Below are positions 1 through 8,038 of a stretch of DNA of 42,732 nt, piece by piece. Both the position numbers and the translations under genes were made by a program. Numbering within the stretch: position 1 is the stretch's first letter; every line of letters begins with the position of its first letter. The DNA lies in contig DAISXR010000020.1 in NCBI GenBank assembly GCA_036825755.1, forward strand, positions 1 to 42,732, written 5' to 3'. The notes below the pieces were generated by a model. It did no database searches. It had not been told where the DNA came from and was given only the letters and a program-made list of their open reading frames with translations. This DNA is from JAJFTV01 sp036825755 (GTDB taxonomy: Bacteria; Chloroflexota; Anaerolineae; Anaerolineales; Anaerolineaceae).

Positions 1-2
1 TG

Positions 3-1154
3 CGGATTGGCTGGGATGAAGCGTTTCAACTGGCGGCCGGTCACCTGGCGGCTTGCCGCCCCGAGCAGTTTTCCATGCTGGTTTCAGCGAGTTGTACAAA
101 TGAAGAATTGTACCTTGCCGATCAGTTTTCACGACGGATCATGGGTTCGCCGGTCGCTCTGGATGCGGGGGCGCGTTATGGCAGCGGATTGGCAGCGGTC
201 AACCGCCTGCTGAAGCAATCAAAGGGTCTGGAAACGCTGGAAACTGCTGATGTGATCGTGCTGCTGGGCATGGATCTGCACTACTCCCAATCACCCATCG
301 AAAAATACCTGTTGAAGGCTGCCAAACGCGGCGCAAAATTGATCAGCGTGTATGGCGGTTCGCACGTGCCCGGGCAGCACGCCGATGTGTGGTTGAAGCC
401 CGAACAATCCCTCGAGGAAACCGTGCTGGCGAATCTGCTGGATCCCCGCTCACCTGACCAGGTTGGCGATGCTGCCAGGCTGCTGGATGCGGCAAAGCAC
501 CCCGTGCTGGTGGCTGGGCCTGATTACGTGGCGCGTTTTCCGCAGGCACTGGAGCGGTTGTTCCAGGGGAGCCGGGCGGAAATACTCGCCATCCCGGCTG
601 AAGGAAACCTGGCCGGCGCGTTGCGGCTGGGGCTGGGCCAAGCCCCGGTGGAAGATCCGCCGCGTGTGCTGTATGTGGTGGGGTCAGCCATCCCAGCTGT
701 TCTTCCGGATGATTGCTTTGTCATTTACCAGAACACTCACATGCCCGCACGTATGCCGAACCAGGGGGTGTTCCTGCCGATGGCCGGCTTTGGTGAAACT
801 GCCGGTAGTATCACCGGTCAGAACGGCAGTTTGAGGCACCTTGCGGCAGCCATACAACCCATTGGGAAAGCGCAGCCTGGCTGGCAAATACTCGCCCGGC
901 TGGCTCAATCCCTGCAGATACCGGGATTTGATTTTTTATGCATCGATGAGGTCTCCCTCGAAACGAAACACTTCCTTGAACAGGGAGTACCCGAACCGAA
1001 CTTTGATCATCCCTGGCCAGTGTGGCTGGATGTTCCGGGTGAACATGATTTTCTGGGAGTTGATTTATCAACCCGGGTGGCAGGTCTGGCTCAACTTTTT
1101 GCCGGCCGCTCCATACAACTCGACCAGGAGGGGAAACATGTTTACTCTGCTTGA
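3..1154 (+). CDS. NuoG/FdhA-like molybdopterin oxidoreductase, 5'-truncated
   Basis: The reading frame is open from the first complete codon at position 3, so the N-terminus lies outside the window; the internal ATG at 75 is not the start. The first visible residues, R-I-G-W-D-E-A-F, fit the W-D-E-A motif of molybdopterin oxidoreductases. The C-terminal part (GVFLPMAGFGETAGSITGQ, then a stretch with A..P.GKAQPGWQIL) resembles the end of the catalytic domain of NuoG and formate dehydrogenase alpha chains, where the cofactor site is followed by a G-x-x-x-N-x-E/G-R-type segment. No MopB dinucleotide-binding domain follows, which is more NuoG-like than FdhA-like. Its 3' end overlaps the next gene by 17 bases, so it is co-translated with the two NfnA/NfnB-like subunits and probably forms one soluble redox complex with them. 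Whether it binds a molybdopterin or is a degenerate structural subunit cannot be told without the missing N-terminal [Fe-S] region. Confidence 0.75.
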   Translation, partial: RIGWDEAFQLAAGHLAACRPEQFSMLVSASCTNEELYLADQFSRRIMGSPVALDAGARYGSGLAAVNRLLKQSKGLETLETADVIVLLGMDLHYSQSPIEKYLLKAAKRGAKLISVYGGSHVPGQHADVWLKPEQSLEETVLANLLDPRSPDQVGDAARLLDAAKHPVLVAGPDYVARFPQALERLFQGSRAEILAIPAEGNLAGALRLGLGQAPVEDPPRVLYVVGSAIPAVLPDDCFVIYQNTHMPARMPNQGVFLPMAGFGETAGSITGQNGSLRHLAAAIQPIGKAQPGWQILARLAQSLQIPGFDFLCIDEVSLETKHFLEQGVPEPNFDHPWPVWLDVPGEHDFLGVDLSTRVAGLAQLFAGRSIQLDQEGKHVYSA

Positions 1155-2013
1155 GAATAAAATGCTGGTTCCCAATCTGCACCTGGCGGTGATCGAAGCA
1201 CCGGAAATCGCCGCGGCTGTTCAGCCGGGCCAGTTTGTGATCATCCGTCCCACCGAGGAAAGCGAACGAATACCACTCTCGGTTTCCGATTGGGATGCCG
1301 AACAGGGTACCCTGACGGTAATCTACATGAATGTGGGACGCACCACCGCTCAACTGTCTGCTTTACCGGTTGGCGCTGCTTTGGCCACGGTGGCCGGCCC
1401 GTTGGGACACCCCATGGAAACCGGTCAATACGGTCATGTTGTGTGCGTGGGCGGCTGTTACGGAATTGGCTCCATTTACCCCACCGCCCGCAAGCTCAAA
1501 GCGCTGGGCAACCGGGTGACCATTGTGATCGAGGCGCGCAGTTCATACCTGCTGTACTGGCAGCAGAAACTGAAGAGTGTCAGCGACGCCCTGTATGTCA
1601 TCACCCGTGACGGATCGCGCGGATTGACTGGTCACATTCATCACCTGGGTGAGATCATTTCCGGGCTGCCCGTGCCGGTGGACCGGGTGATCATCAACGG
1701 CTGCAATTATCTGATGATGCGCGGGGCCGAACAAACACGCCCGCTTGCCATCCCCACCGTGGTCAGCCTGAACACGCTGATGATCGATGGAACCGGTATG
1801 TGCGGGGTTTGCCGCTGTACCGTGGCCGGAGCCACAAAGTTTGCCTGTGTGGACGGCCCGCATTTTGACGGCCATGCTGTCAACTGGCATGAACTGGCTC
1901 TCAGGCGGCAGGCTTACTTGCGTCAGGAAGTGCAGACCCTGCGTTCGAGCCGTGGTGAAATCAAACCGGTCAATGTTCCGGTCAGCAAAATTCAGGGTGG
2001 AGGGGCGGCATGA
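1138..2013 (+). CDS. NfnA/SudB-like FAD/NAD(P)-binding oxidoreductase subunit
   Basis: 291 residues. The start at ATG 1138 is set by an AGGAGG-type ribosome binding site at about 1126-1132; the same frame stays open far upstream but only as a shadow of the preceding gene. Order of parts: ferredoxin-reductase-like beta-barrel FAD domain (about 1-95, with QPGQFVIIRP and the R-I-P-L-S-V flavin motif), NAD(P)-binding domain (about 100-220, VGGCYGIGSIYP), and a C-terminal cysteine cluster (MCGVCRCTV, then FACVDGP) that in this family binds a [2Fe-2S] cluster. This is the layout of the small subunit of NADH-dependent ferredoxin:NADP oxidoreductase and sulfide dehydrogenase SudB. It overlaps the next gene by ATGA, so the two are translationally coupled. 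The family role is electron transfer between NAD(P)(H) and ferredoxin; the exact partner here is inferred. Confidence 0.88.
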   Translation: MFTLLENKMLVPNLHLAVIEAPEIAAAVQPGQFVIIRPTEESERIPLSVSDWDAEQGTLTVIYMNVGRTTAQLSALPVGAALATVAGPLGHPMETGQYGHVVCVGGCYGIGSIYPTARKLKALGNRVTIVIEARSSYLLYWQQKLKSVSDALYVITRDGSRGLTGHIHHLGEIISGLPVPVDRVIINGCNYLMMRGAEQTRPLAIPTVVSLNTLMIDGTGMCGVCRCTVAGATKFACVDGPHFDGHAVNWHELALRRQAYLRQEVQTLRSSRGEIKPVNVPVSKIQGGGAA

Positions 2014-3443
2014 GCGATACACCACAAAAAGCGCCTCGTAAGATGGATCTGGTCAGGCGGGAGATGCCCAAGCAGACCGCGGAAGTACGCCGCTGCAATT
2101 TCAATGAGGTGGCGCTTGGTTACTCAGAGACTCTGGCGGTGGAAGAAGCACAGCGCTGCCTGCAATGTAAAAAACCGTTCTGTGTAGCCAACTGCCCGGT
2201 GGGGGTTTCCATTCCGCAGTTTATTCATGCCGTGGCTGAACGCGATTTTGAAAACGGCGTGCGTATTTTAAAGGAAAAAAATGCACTGCCCTCTGTATGC
2301 GGACGGGTATGCCCGCAGGAAGAACAATGTGAACGCGATTGCGTTCTCACTAAACGGGGCGGTGGGATCTGCATTGGGCGGCTGGAACGCTTTCTGGGGG
2401 ATTGGGAAGCGGCGCATGGCAATGGCAGCCTGCTCAACACCGCACCGGCTACCGGTAAAAAGGTGGCCATTGTGGGCGGCGGGCCGGCCGGTCTGACTGC
2501 CGCGGCGGATCTGGTCACCTGGGGACATCAGGTGATCATTCTGGAGGCATTGCACAAGATGGGCGGGGTGCTGTCCTACGGCATTCCCGAGTTCCGTCTG
2601 CCCAAGAGGATTGTGGATCGTGAGGTTGATTATCTGCACCGGTTGGGTGTTGAAATGCGCACCGATTATGTGGTGGGCAACCTGCGTTCCATTGATAATT
2701 TGCTGGAAGAGTATGACGCCGTGTTTGTGGGCACCGGCGCGGGTCTGCCCTGGTTTATGGAGATGCCGGGGAATAACTATAATGGTGTGTACTCCGCCAA
2801 CGAGTATCTGACCCGCATGAACCTGATGAAGGGTTTTCACTTTCCGGAAACCACCACGCCTGTGAAGATGCATCGCAAGGTTGCCGTGCTGGGCGGCGGG
2901 AACGTGGCCATGGACTGCGCCCGCACGGCGCTGCGCCTGGGCGCGGAAGTGAGTATTCTATACCGTCGCTCCCGCGAAGAGCTGCCTGCCAGGCTGGAGG
3001 AGGTCGAAAATGCCGAAGAAGAGGGCGTTAATTTCCGCTTCCTGACCCTGCCCATTCGCACGCTGGGCGACGATCGCTTCAACGTTACCGCTCTGGAATG
3101 CCTGCGCATGGAGCTCGGCGAGCCGGATGCTTCCGGACGACGCAGCCCGGTGAAGGTTCCGGGTTCGGAATTTATGCTGGAGTTTGACTGCGTCATCCAC
3201 GCCATCGGCAACAGCCCCAACCCGCTCATCCCCGCTTCAACACCGGGATTGGAGATCAGCAAAAAGGGCACCATCGTGATTGATTCGGAAACAGGCCGCA
3301 CAGCCAAAGAACGGGTGTGGGCCGGCGGTGATGTGGCCAGCGGCGCTGCCACGGTGATCAATGCCATGGGCGCTGGGCGTCGGGCGGCCAACTCGATCCA
3401 CGCGTACTTATGCGGCCCCGAGGATCAACCCTGGAAAGCATAA
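2010..3443 (+). CDS. NfnB/SudA/GltD-like NADPH oxidoreductase, Fe-S flavoprotein
   Basis: 477 residues, the usual length for the homotetrameric GltD-like/NfnB/SudA family. The N-terminal cysteine-rich segment (RCLQCKKPFCVANCPVG, then CGRVCPQEEQCERDC, residues about 50-120) binds two [4Fe-4S] clusters in this family. Two dinucleotide folds follow: VAIVGGGPAGLTAAADL (about residue 152) for FAD and VAVLGGGNVAMDCARTA (about 290) for NAD(P)H, with the C-terminal FAD motif W-A-G-G-D-V-A-S-G near 440. Because the partner upstream is an NfnA/SudB-like protein rather than a glutamate synthase large chain, glutamate synthesis is unlikely. An NfnAB-like electron-bifurcating or NADP-reducing complex together with the NuoG-like subunit is the better reading. 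The start ATG overlaps the upstream stop (ATGA). Confidence 0.9.
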   Translation: MSDTPQKAPRKMDLVRREMPKQTAEVRRCNFNEVALGYSETLAVEEAQRCLQCKKPFCVANCPVGVSIPQFIHAVAERDFENGVRILKEKNALPSVCGRVCPQEEQCERDCVLTKRGGGICIGRLERFLGDWEAAHGNGSLLNTAPATGKKVAIVGGGPAGLTAAADLVTWGHQVIILEALHKMGGVLSYGIPEFRLPKRIVDREVDYLHRLGVEMRTDYVVGNLRSIDNLLEEYDAVFVGTGAGLPWFMEMPGNNYNGVYSANEYLTRMNLMKGFHFPETTTPVKMHRKVAVLGGGNVAMDCARTALRLGAEVSILYRRSREELPARLEEVENAEEEGVNFRFLTLPIRTLGDDRFNVTALECLRMELGEPDASGRRSPVKVPGSEFMLEFDCVIHAIGNSPNPLIPASTPGLEISKKGTIVIDSETGRTAKERVWAGGDVASGAATVINAMGAGRRAANSIHAYLCGPEDQPWKA

Positions 3444-3465
3444 TTTGATTTTTGATAAAGAAGAA

Positions 3466-3498
3466 ACCGGCCGGGATTTTCCTCCGGCCGGTAATTTT
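3466..3498. terminator. bidirectional rho-independent terminator
   Basis: A perfect 9-bp stem (ACCGGCCGG at 3466-3474 with CCGGCCGGT at 3484-3492, 9-base loop) is followed by AATTTTTT on the plus strand. On the minus strand the stem is followed by a T-rich run (TTTCTTCTTT). It lies between the convergent ends of the NfnB-like gene and the permease gene and can serve both. Confidence 0.85.
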
Positions 3499-3514
3499 TT
3501 ACCAAATTCTCTGG

Positions 3515-4402
3515 CTACTTTACGCTGGTTCGCGAACGCGGGTCCAGCACATCGCGCAGGCCGTCACCCAGAAGGTTGAAGCTGAGCACGGTGAACATGA
3601 TGGCAACACCCGGGAAAATCGCCAGCCAGGGGGCCAGTTCCATCATTTTGCGGCTTTCGGAGATCATGGAACCCCATGATGGCAGCGGGGGCTGGGTGCC
3701 AAGACCTAAATAACTCAGCGCAGTTTCCGTTAGAATGGCCCATGAAAACGCCATGCTGACCTGCACCATGGTGGGGGTGATGGAATTGGGGATGATGTGT
3801 TTGAGGATTTTACGCCAATCTGTTACCCCAATCACCGTAGCCGCGTTGATGTATTCAAGCGATTTGATGTTGAGAACCGACCCGCGCGCAATACGCGCAA
3901 AGGTCGGCACATAGACAATGGATATGGCCATCACCGTGTTCAGAAAACCAGGGCCCATGGCAGCCGCGATGGCCATGGCCAGGATGATGGTAGGGAAGGC
4001 AAACAGCAGATCCATCACGCGCATGATGATGAAATCCGCCACGCCTTCCTTATATGCGGCGATCACTCCCAACAGCGTTCCCACAATGCTGGAGACAGTC
4101 ACTGAAACGATAGATATGCGCAGTGAGTTGGTAGCCCCGTGCACCACGCGGCTGAACAGATCACGGCCAAATTCATCGGTGCCCATAATATACTGCGCGT
4201 TGGGCGCCTGCAGCCGATCTTTGGGATGCTGTTCGATCGCCGAATAGGGGGCAATCCATGTGGCGAAGATGGCCATCAACAGCAGGCTGAGCACCAGAAT
4301 ACCGCCGGCAACAAGATTGGTGTTTCGCAGGATTTTTCCCAACTGGGTGTTGGAAAACTTCTTTGGTTGTGAAGTCGTACTGAATACTGCTTCGCTATTC
4401 AT
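3515..4402 (-). CDS. ABC transporter permease, DppC/OppC type
   Basis: 295 residues. It has a cytoplasmic N-terminus, a first membrane helix at about 29-50 and the typical OppC N-terminal segment, with A-P-N near A-Q-Y-I-M-G-T-D-E-F-G-R-D just before the core permease domain. The BPD_transp_1 domain follows with five helices; the cytoplasmic EAA loop is seen around residues 180-205 (EYINAATVIGVTDWRKILKH). The C-terminus G-D-G-L-R-D-V-L-D-P-R is the classic end of this family. It is the second permease of the peptide/nickel transporter encoded here and overlaps the DppB-like gene by 8 bases. No ATPase genes (DppD/DppF) are nearby, so the ATPases must be encoded elsewhere. Confidence 0.93.
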   Translation of the reverse strand: MNSEAVFSTTSQPKKFSNTQLGKILRNTNLVAGGILVLSLLLMAIFATWIAPYSAIEQHPKDRLQAPNAQYIMGTDEFGRDLFSRVVHGATNSLRISIVSVTVSSIVGTLLGVIAAYKEGVADFIIMRVMDLLFAFPTIILAMAIAAAMGPGFLNTVMAISIVYVPTFARIARGSVLNIKSLEYINAATVIGVTDWRKILKHIIPNSITPTMVQVSMAFSWAILTETALSYLGLGTQPPLPSWGSMISESRKMMELAPWLAIFPGVAIMFTVLSFNLLGDGLRDVLDPRSRTSVK

Positions 4403-5348
4403 AGCGGATCCTCGGATCTGCCGCGGCGTACGTTAAATCGGCTAACAGGTTAACAATTACAAACATGGTGGCAACAAAAACGATCGAGCCCTGGATGAGC
4501 GCATAATCACGCTGTTGAATGGCGTTAAGCAGCAGGCGCCCCAGACCCGGCATGGCAAAAATGTTCTCCACAATCACCGCTCCGCCAAACAAACCGCCTA
4601 CTTCCAGGCCAATCAGGGTGATGATGGGGATGAGGGCGTTACGGAAGCAGTGCTTCCAGGTGATACCGCGATTGGCGACCCCTTTGGCCTTGGCGGTCAT
4701 GGCGTAATCTTTGTTGATTTCTTCCAGCATGGCCGAGCGGGTGGTGCGCAAAATGTTGGCGCTGAACGCGAAACCCAGTGTGAGAGCGGGGAAAATGATC
4801 TGCTTCAGATTGGAGATTGGATCCTCAAACAGGCTCACAAAATTGCCTGTATTGGGGAGATAGTGAAACCCCACAGACAGAATGTAGATGATCAATGTGC
4901 CGGACCAGAAACTGGGCATAGCCAGACCAATCATCGAAACCCCTCTGCCCAGCCAATCAGCAAATTTACCCTGTTTGACAGCCGCCCAGATACCCATCGG
5001 GATGCCCATGATCAAACCGATGATGACTGAGACGAAGGTTAATTCGGCAGTCATTGGTACACGTGAAAGGATTTCTGTGGCGACCGGCGCGCCGGAGCGA
5101 ACCGATATACCAAAGTTGCCCTGCACGGCATTGTACAGCCAGCGAACGTACTGCTCCCACAGGGGGCGATCCAGGCCAAAATAAGCCCGCAATGACGCCA
5201 TTTGCGCCTCGGTGAGTTTTTGCTTGGTACCGATCATGGCCGATATGGTATCACCGGGGATCAGGTGCATGATCAAAAAGACCACCAGAGAAATACCTAT
5301 CACGGTTGGAATCAATGCCAGAAGACGTCTAAAAATATAACGGACCAT
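4395..5348 (-). CDS. ABC transporter permease, DppB/OppB type
   Basis: 317 residues, normal for the family. The N-terminus (MVRYIFRRLLALIPTVIGIS) is the typical first helix of DppB-type permeases. The conserved G-L-D-R-P-L-W-E-Q-Y motif follows at about residue 58-67, then the core permease domain with the EAA loop (KDYAMTAKAKGVANRGITWK, about residues 210-230). The C-terminus L-A-D-L-T-Y-A-A-A-D-P-R-I-R-Y is also a family mark. It lies between the binding-protein gene, from which it is separated by about 195 bases holding a hairpin, and the DppC-like gene. The substrate is probably a peptide or another short polar compound and cannot be named from the sequence. Confidence 0.93.
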   Translation of the reverse strand: MVRYIFRRLLALIPTVIGISLVVFLIMHLIPGDTISAMIGTKQKLTEAQMASLRAYFGLDRPLWEQYVRWLYNAVQGNFGISVRSGAPVATEILSRVPMTAELTFVSVIIGLIMGIPMGIWAAVKQGKFADWLGRGVSMIGLAMPSFWSGTLIIYILSVGFHYLPNTGNFVSLFEDPISNLKQIIFPALTLGFAFSANILRTTRSAMLEEINKDYAMTAKAKGVANRGITWKHCFRNALIPIITLIGLEVGGLFGGAVIVENIFAMPGLGRLLLNAIQQRDYALIQGSIVFVATMFVIVNLLADLTYAAADPRIRYE

Positions 5349-5480
5349 GTATTTCTTCTCTCATTTTCGGAAATATGCGTTATCAACCTATTGTACCGCT
5401 ATTTCGTGTGTCATTTCCTGTTTATGACTTGTGTTACCTGCTGTGACGTGTAAAACATCTCACAGGCCTTGCTTAAAATG

Positions 5481-5528
5481 AAACGGGATAGGCTCAGCAA
5501 ACATACTCGTATGCTGCCTATCCCGTTT
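5481..5528 (-). terminator. large hairpin between binding-protein and permease genes (attenuator)
   Basis: A perfect 13-bp inverted repeat (AAACGGGATAGGC at 5481-5493 with GCCTATCCCGTTT at 5516-5528) encloses a 22-base loop that can fold further (CATAC/GTATG). In the minus direction it is followed by CATTTTAAGC, a poor T run. It begins 15 bases behind the stop of the binding-protein gene. It probably stops or protects part of the transcripts, so that the lipoprotein is made in excess over the two permeases. The rest of 5349-5480 shows nothing else recognisable. Confidence 0.7.
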
Positions 5529-5543
5529 CAGGTCAATCAAAAT

Positions 5544-7211
5544 TTATTTTTCGATCCAGGCTTCGCGCAACAGAATATTGCCCAAAGCGGTGGTGAGGGT
5601 GAAGTTCTTTACCCAGGGTTGAGTCACGCGGTAGTCATTACCGGTGTACAGCCAGATCCACGGTGAAGCAGTGGTCAACTGCTGCTCAACCTCTTTGAAG
5701 ATCTCCACGCGGGCGGCATCGTCAGTTTCCACTTCGGCCTGGTTCAGCAGGTCGGTCAGTTCCTGAGTCTGGTAGTTCGAGACATCGGCGAAGGTGGCAT
5801 CGAATTTCCAGTAGCGGCCCAGTTCCAGTGAAGGATCGGTTCCGCCGCCGTTCAGAGCGATTGTTGCATCAAAGTCACCGGCCAGCCAGCGGTCGATGTA
5901 GACACCCAGTTCGAGGGTTTCGATCTCAACCGGGATACCTACATTGGCCAGTTGGGCCTGAATGGACTGAGCTTCGGCAACGGCTGTGGGCGGTTCATCC
6001 GAGGCGGCCATGATGGTGAAGCCAAAGTTCTCGGCTCCGCCAGCATCTGCCAGCAACTGCTTTGCTTTTTCCAGGTCAGGAGTGTAGCAGAACAGATCCT
6101 CGACAGGATTGGCGAAATGTTTGTTGGTTACAGGACCGGTCACCTGACCCTCACCCAATGAAGCAGAATCGATCACTTCCTGGCGGTCGATGGCGCAGGA
6201 TAAAGCCTGGCGGACGCGCTCGTCGGTGAACATTTCATGTTTCGGGTTGAGCTGTAATACGTGGTAGGACAGGGCGGGAGCGCGCTGCAGGATCAGGTTG
6301 GGATCCCCTTCAGCGGTCAGAGCCGAGCTGGGCGAATTGAACTGGGCGAAATCGATTTCGCCGGCGCGCAGACCAGCCAAAATGGCGGTTTCATCGGGGA
6401 TGACGCGCATTTCGATTTTATCAAAATAGGGCAGGCCTTCCATCCAGTAATCGGGGTTTTTGGCCAGAACCAGTACCTGATCGGGAACCCAGGATTCAAG
6501 TTTGAAGGGGCCGGTACCCACTACATCGGTTGCCAGGTCCGCTCCGCTATCCACCAGATCCTTGGAGATCATGGAGATGTTGGTGAGACCGCTGATGATG
6601 GTGGCATTCGGCTCAGACAGAACCAGATCCAAAGTCAGGTCATCGATGATGTTGATCTCAGAGATGTCCACAATGTAGGAACGTCCGGCAGCGCCGGTCG
6701 CTTCGTCGAGAACACGTTCGAGCGAGAACTTGACATCTTCGGCATCGAAGGTATCACCATTATGGAAGAGAACATTCGGACGCAGATGCAGGGTAAGGGT
6801 CAAACCATCTTCCGACCACTCCCAGCTTTCAGCAAGCTGGCCTTCGACGGCCATATCCACATTGTAGGTGAACAGGTCTTCGAAAATGAAGCCAAGCACA
6901 ACGAAAGATGAAAATGCGGTCTGCAGATGGGGATCAAGACCCTGAGCCTCAGCGGCGCGAGCGAAAACCAGTGTGCCGCCCGGGATGGGCTGTCCGGCTG
7001 CGGGGGCTTCGGTTGCGGCTTCGGTAGCGGCAACGGTCGCGACTTCGGTGGCTGCTTCGGTTGCTACAACGGCTTCAGTGGCCTGGGCTGCTTCAGTTGC
7101 GGCCTCTGTGGCTTCCGGAACGGTGGTTTCTTCGGCGGCCGGCTGGCAGGCAGTTAATACCATGGCCAGTACCAGTAACGTGGAGAAGACCAGAAAGACA
7201 ACTTTCTTCAT
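5544..7211 (-). CDS. peptide/nickel ABC transporter substrate-binding lipoprotein (SBP_bac_5)
   Basis: 555 residues from the ATG at 7211, which has AGGAG at 9-nt spacing. The longer frame from 7301 runs into the promoter and leader and has no ribosome binding site. The N-terminus is a lipoprotein signal with the lipobox L-T-A-C (Cys22). Residues about 28-68 are an Ala/Thr/Glu repeat linker (ATEAATEAAQATEA). The family-5 binding domain follows, with the marks RAAEAQGLDPHLQTAFSS, LAESWEWSEDGLTLTLHLRP, FHNGDTFDAEDVKFSLER and the hinge region QALSCAIDRQEVI. It binds the substrate outside the membrane and passes it to the two permeases encoded downstream. Low-complexity T/E/A linkers at this place are common in Chloroflexota lipoproteins (family knowledge, used here only as a hint of origin). 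Confidence 0.92.
   Translation of the reverse strand: MKKVVFLVFSTLLVLAMVLTACQPAAEETTVPEATEAATEAAQATEAVVATEAATEVATVAATEAATEAPAAGQPIPGGTLVFARAAEAQGLDPHLQTAFSSFVVLGFIFEDLFTYNVDMAVEGQLAESWEWSEDGLTLTLHLRPNVLFHNGDTFDAEDVKFSLERVLDEATGAAGRSYIVDISEINIIDDLTLDLVLSEPNATIISGLTNISMISKDLVDSGADLATDVVGTGPFKLESWVPDQVLVLAKNPDYWMEGLPYFDKIEMRVIPDETAILAGLRAGEIDFAQFNSPSSALTAEGDPNLILQRAPALSYHVLQLNPKHEMFTDERVRQALSCAIDRQEVIDSASLGEGQVTGPVTNKHFANPVEDLFCYTPDLEKAKQLLADAGGAENFGFTIMAASDEPPTAVAEAQSIQAQLANVGIPVEIETLELGVYIDRWLAGDFDATIALNGGGTDPSLELGRYWKFDATFADVSNYQTQELTDLLNQAEVETDDAARVEIFKEVEQQLTTASPWIWLYTGNDYRVTQPWVKNFTLTTALGNILLREAWIEK
7000..7120 (-). repeat. ATEAA-coding low-complexity linker repeat
   Basis: Within the binding-protein gene, degenerate repeats of GC(T/A)-AC(C/T)-GAA-GC(C/A) encode a Thr/Glu/Ala-rich tether directly behind the lipid-anchored cysteine. 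It is an extended spacer from the membrane and is expected to vary in length between strains. Confidence 0.7.
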
Positions 7212-7304
7212 TTTTACTACTCCTTTGTGTATGTCTTTGGGTGTGGGATGTATTTTTACCCCTGAATGGAACAATGCAGAATTTTGTTCGATACACTCCA
7301 TTTC

Positions 7305-7333
7305 ATCATATGAGAAAGGTGAGCAAATGTCAA
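7305..7333 (-). promoter_or_regulatory. sigma70-type promoter of the peptide transporter operon
   Basis: Read on the minus strand: TTGACA (7333-7328), exactly 17 bases of spacer, then TATGAT (7310-7305). This gives a predicted transcript start near 7298 and a leader of about 87 bases before the ATG at 7211. The match to the consensus is 11 of 12. Confidence 0.75.
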
Positions 7334-7436
7334 GGATTGTGACTGCATGATGAAGATCACAGGCCGGAATAACAGAACGAGGACGGAATCAGGCAGGATG
7401 ACATCATCAATCACGCGTAAATCGGGGTTGGATTGG

Positions 7437-7482
7437 CAAGAAAGAAAAGCTCCTGCTTGAGCATTTCTCAGATCAGGAGCTT
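7437..7482 (-). terminator. rho-independent terminator of the 7511-7963 gene
   Basis: On the minus strand, AAGCTCCTG (revcomp of 7474-7482) pairs with CAGGAGCTT (revcomp of 7447-7455). A second inner stem of TGAG/CTCA type is also possible. A T-rich run (TTTTCTTTCTT) follows. It separates this gene from the promoter of the transporter operon. Confidence 0.75.
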
Positions 7483-7510
7483 CATTTTACAAATAAATCG
7501 TGGTAAATCG

Positions 7511-7963
7511 TTAATCTGCTTCGGCAGCATAGGTTCGGGCTGAGACCACACGCCACTGGCCATTCACCTGTTCCAGATCGTAACCATCTACCGAACCGGC
7601 AGTGGGGAAGGTTTTTCCATCGGCATACTCGAACACCCATTTTTCAAACGTCCATGCGCGCGCTTTGCCGCCGCCCGTCAGGTTGAAGGCCAGGAATTCA
7701 CAGGATACCAGGTTAAGGGCGGTCACCTGCCGGCTCATCCAGTTGGCGTACTTCTTTTGCATCACCTGGTAGCCTTCCGAGGTGGTGAACTGCTGCATAC
7801 CCTGTACACCGCCGGCGAAAAAAGAGGCCTGTACACCCAGATTGAACTCCCTTAAAAGGGCCTGAATCTGGTGATCGGTATCGGACAGCGTCTTGACATC
7901 GGCGCAGGCTGCGGCAGCCTGAACAATCTGATTGGTGCTGTTCATAGGAAATTCAGCGGGCAT
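7511..7963 (-). CDS. small NTF2/IMS-like protein, unknown function
   Basis: 150 residues, no signal peptide or membrane helix. The start at 7963 has GGAGG eight bases upstream. The sequence begins with an Ala-rich helix, then a helical part (residues about 30-75). It ends with a pattern of strands (RAWTFEKWVFEYADGKTF, YDLEQVNGQWRVVSARTY) in which W..E.W.F.Y and Y.L....G.W.V resemble the cone-shaped NTF2-like/ARC6 IMS-type folds. This is fold-level similarity only; I do not recognise the family and no ligand can be named. It is a single-gene unit: a terminator lies just downstream and a possible -10 box lies upstream. Confidence 0.7.
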   Translation of the reverse strand: MPAEFPMNSTNQIVQAAAACADVKTLSDTDHQIQALLREFNLGVQASFFAGGVQGMQQFTTSEGYQVMQKKYANWMSRQVTALNLVSCEFLAFNLTGGGKARAWTFEKWVFEYADGKTFPTAGSVDGYDLEQVNGQWRVVSARTYAAEAD

Positions 7964-7995
7964 AAGGGACCTCCGGGTTGAAATAGGGATACCAA

Positions 7996-8001
7996 ATTAT
8001 A
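7996..8001 (-). promoter_or_regulatory. possible -10 box for the 7511-7963 gene
   Basis: A perfect TATAAT on the minus strand, 33 bases before the start codon. No convincing -35 box stands at the right distance, so the call is weak. Confidence 0.3.
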
Positions 8002-8038
8002 CCCGTCAGCGGGCAGTGATGGGAGAGAGATTGGATTT

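Noticed and set aside
841..1137. Upstream extension of the NfnA-like frame (open from 841)
   Set aside because: It overlaps the coding frame of the NuoG-like gene, shows no family similarity, and the ribosome binding site fixes the start at 1138.
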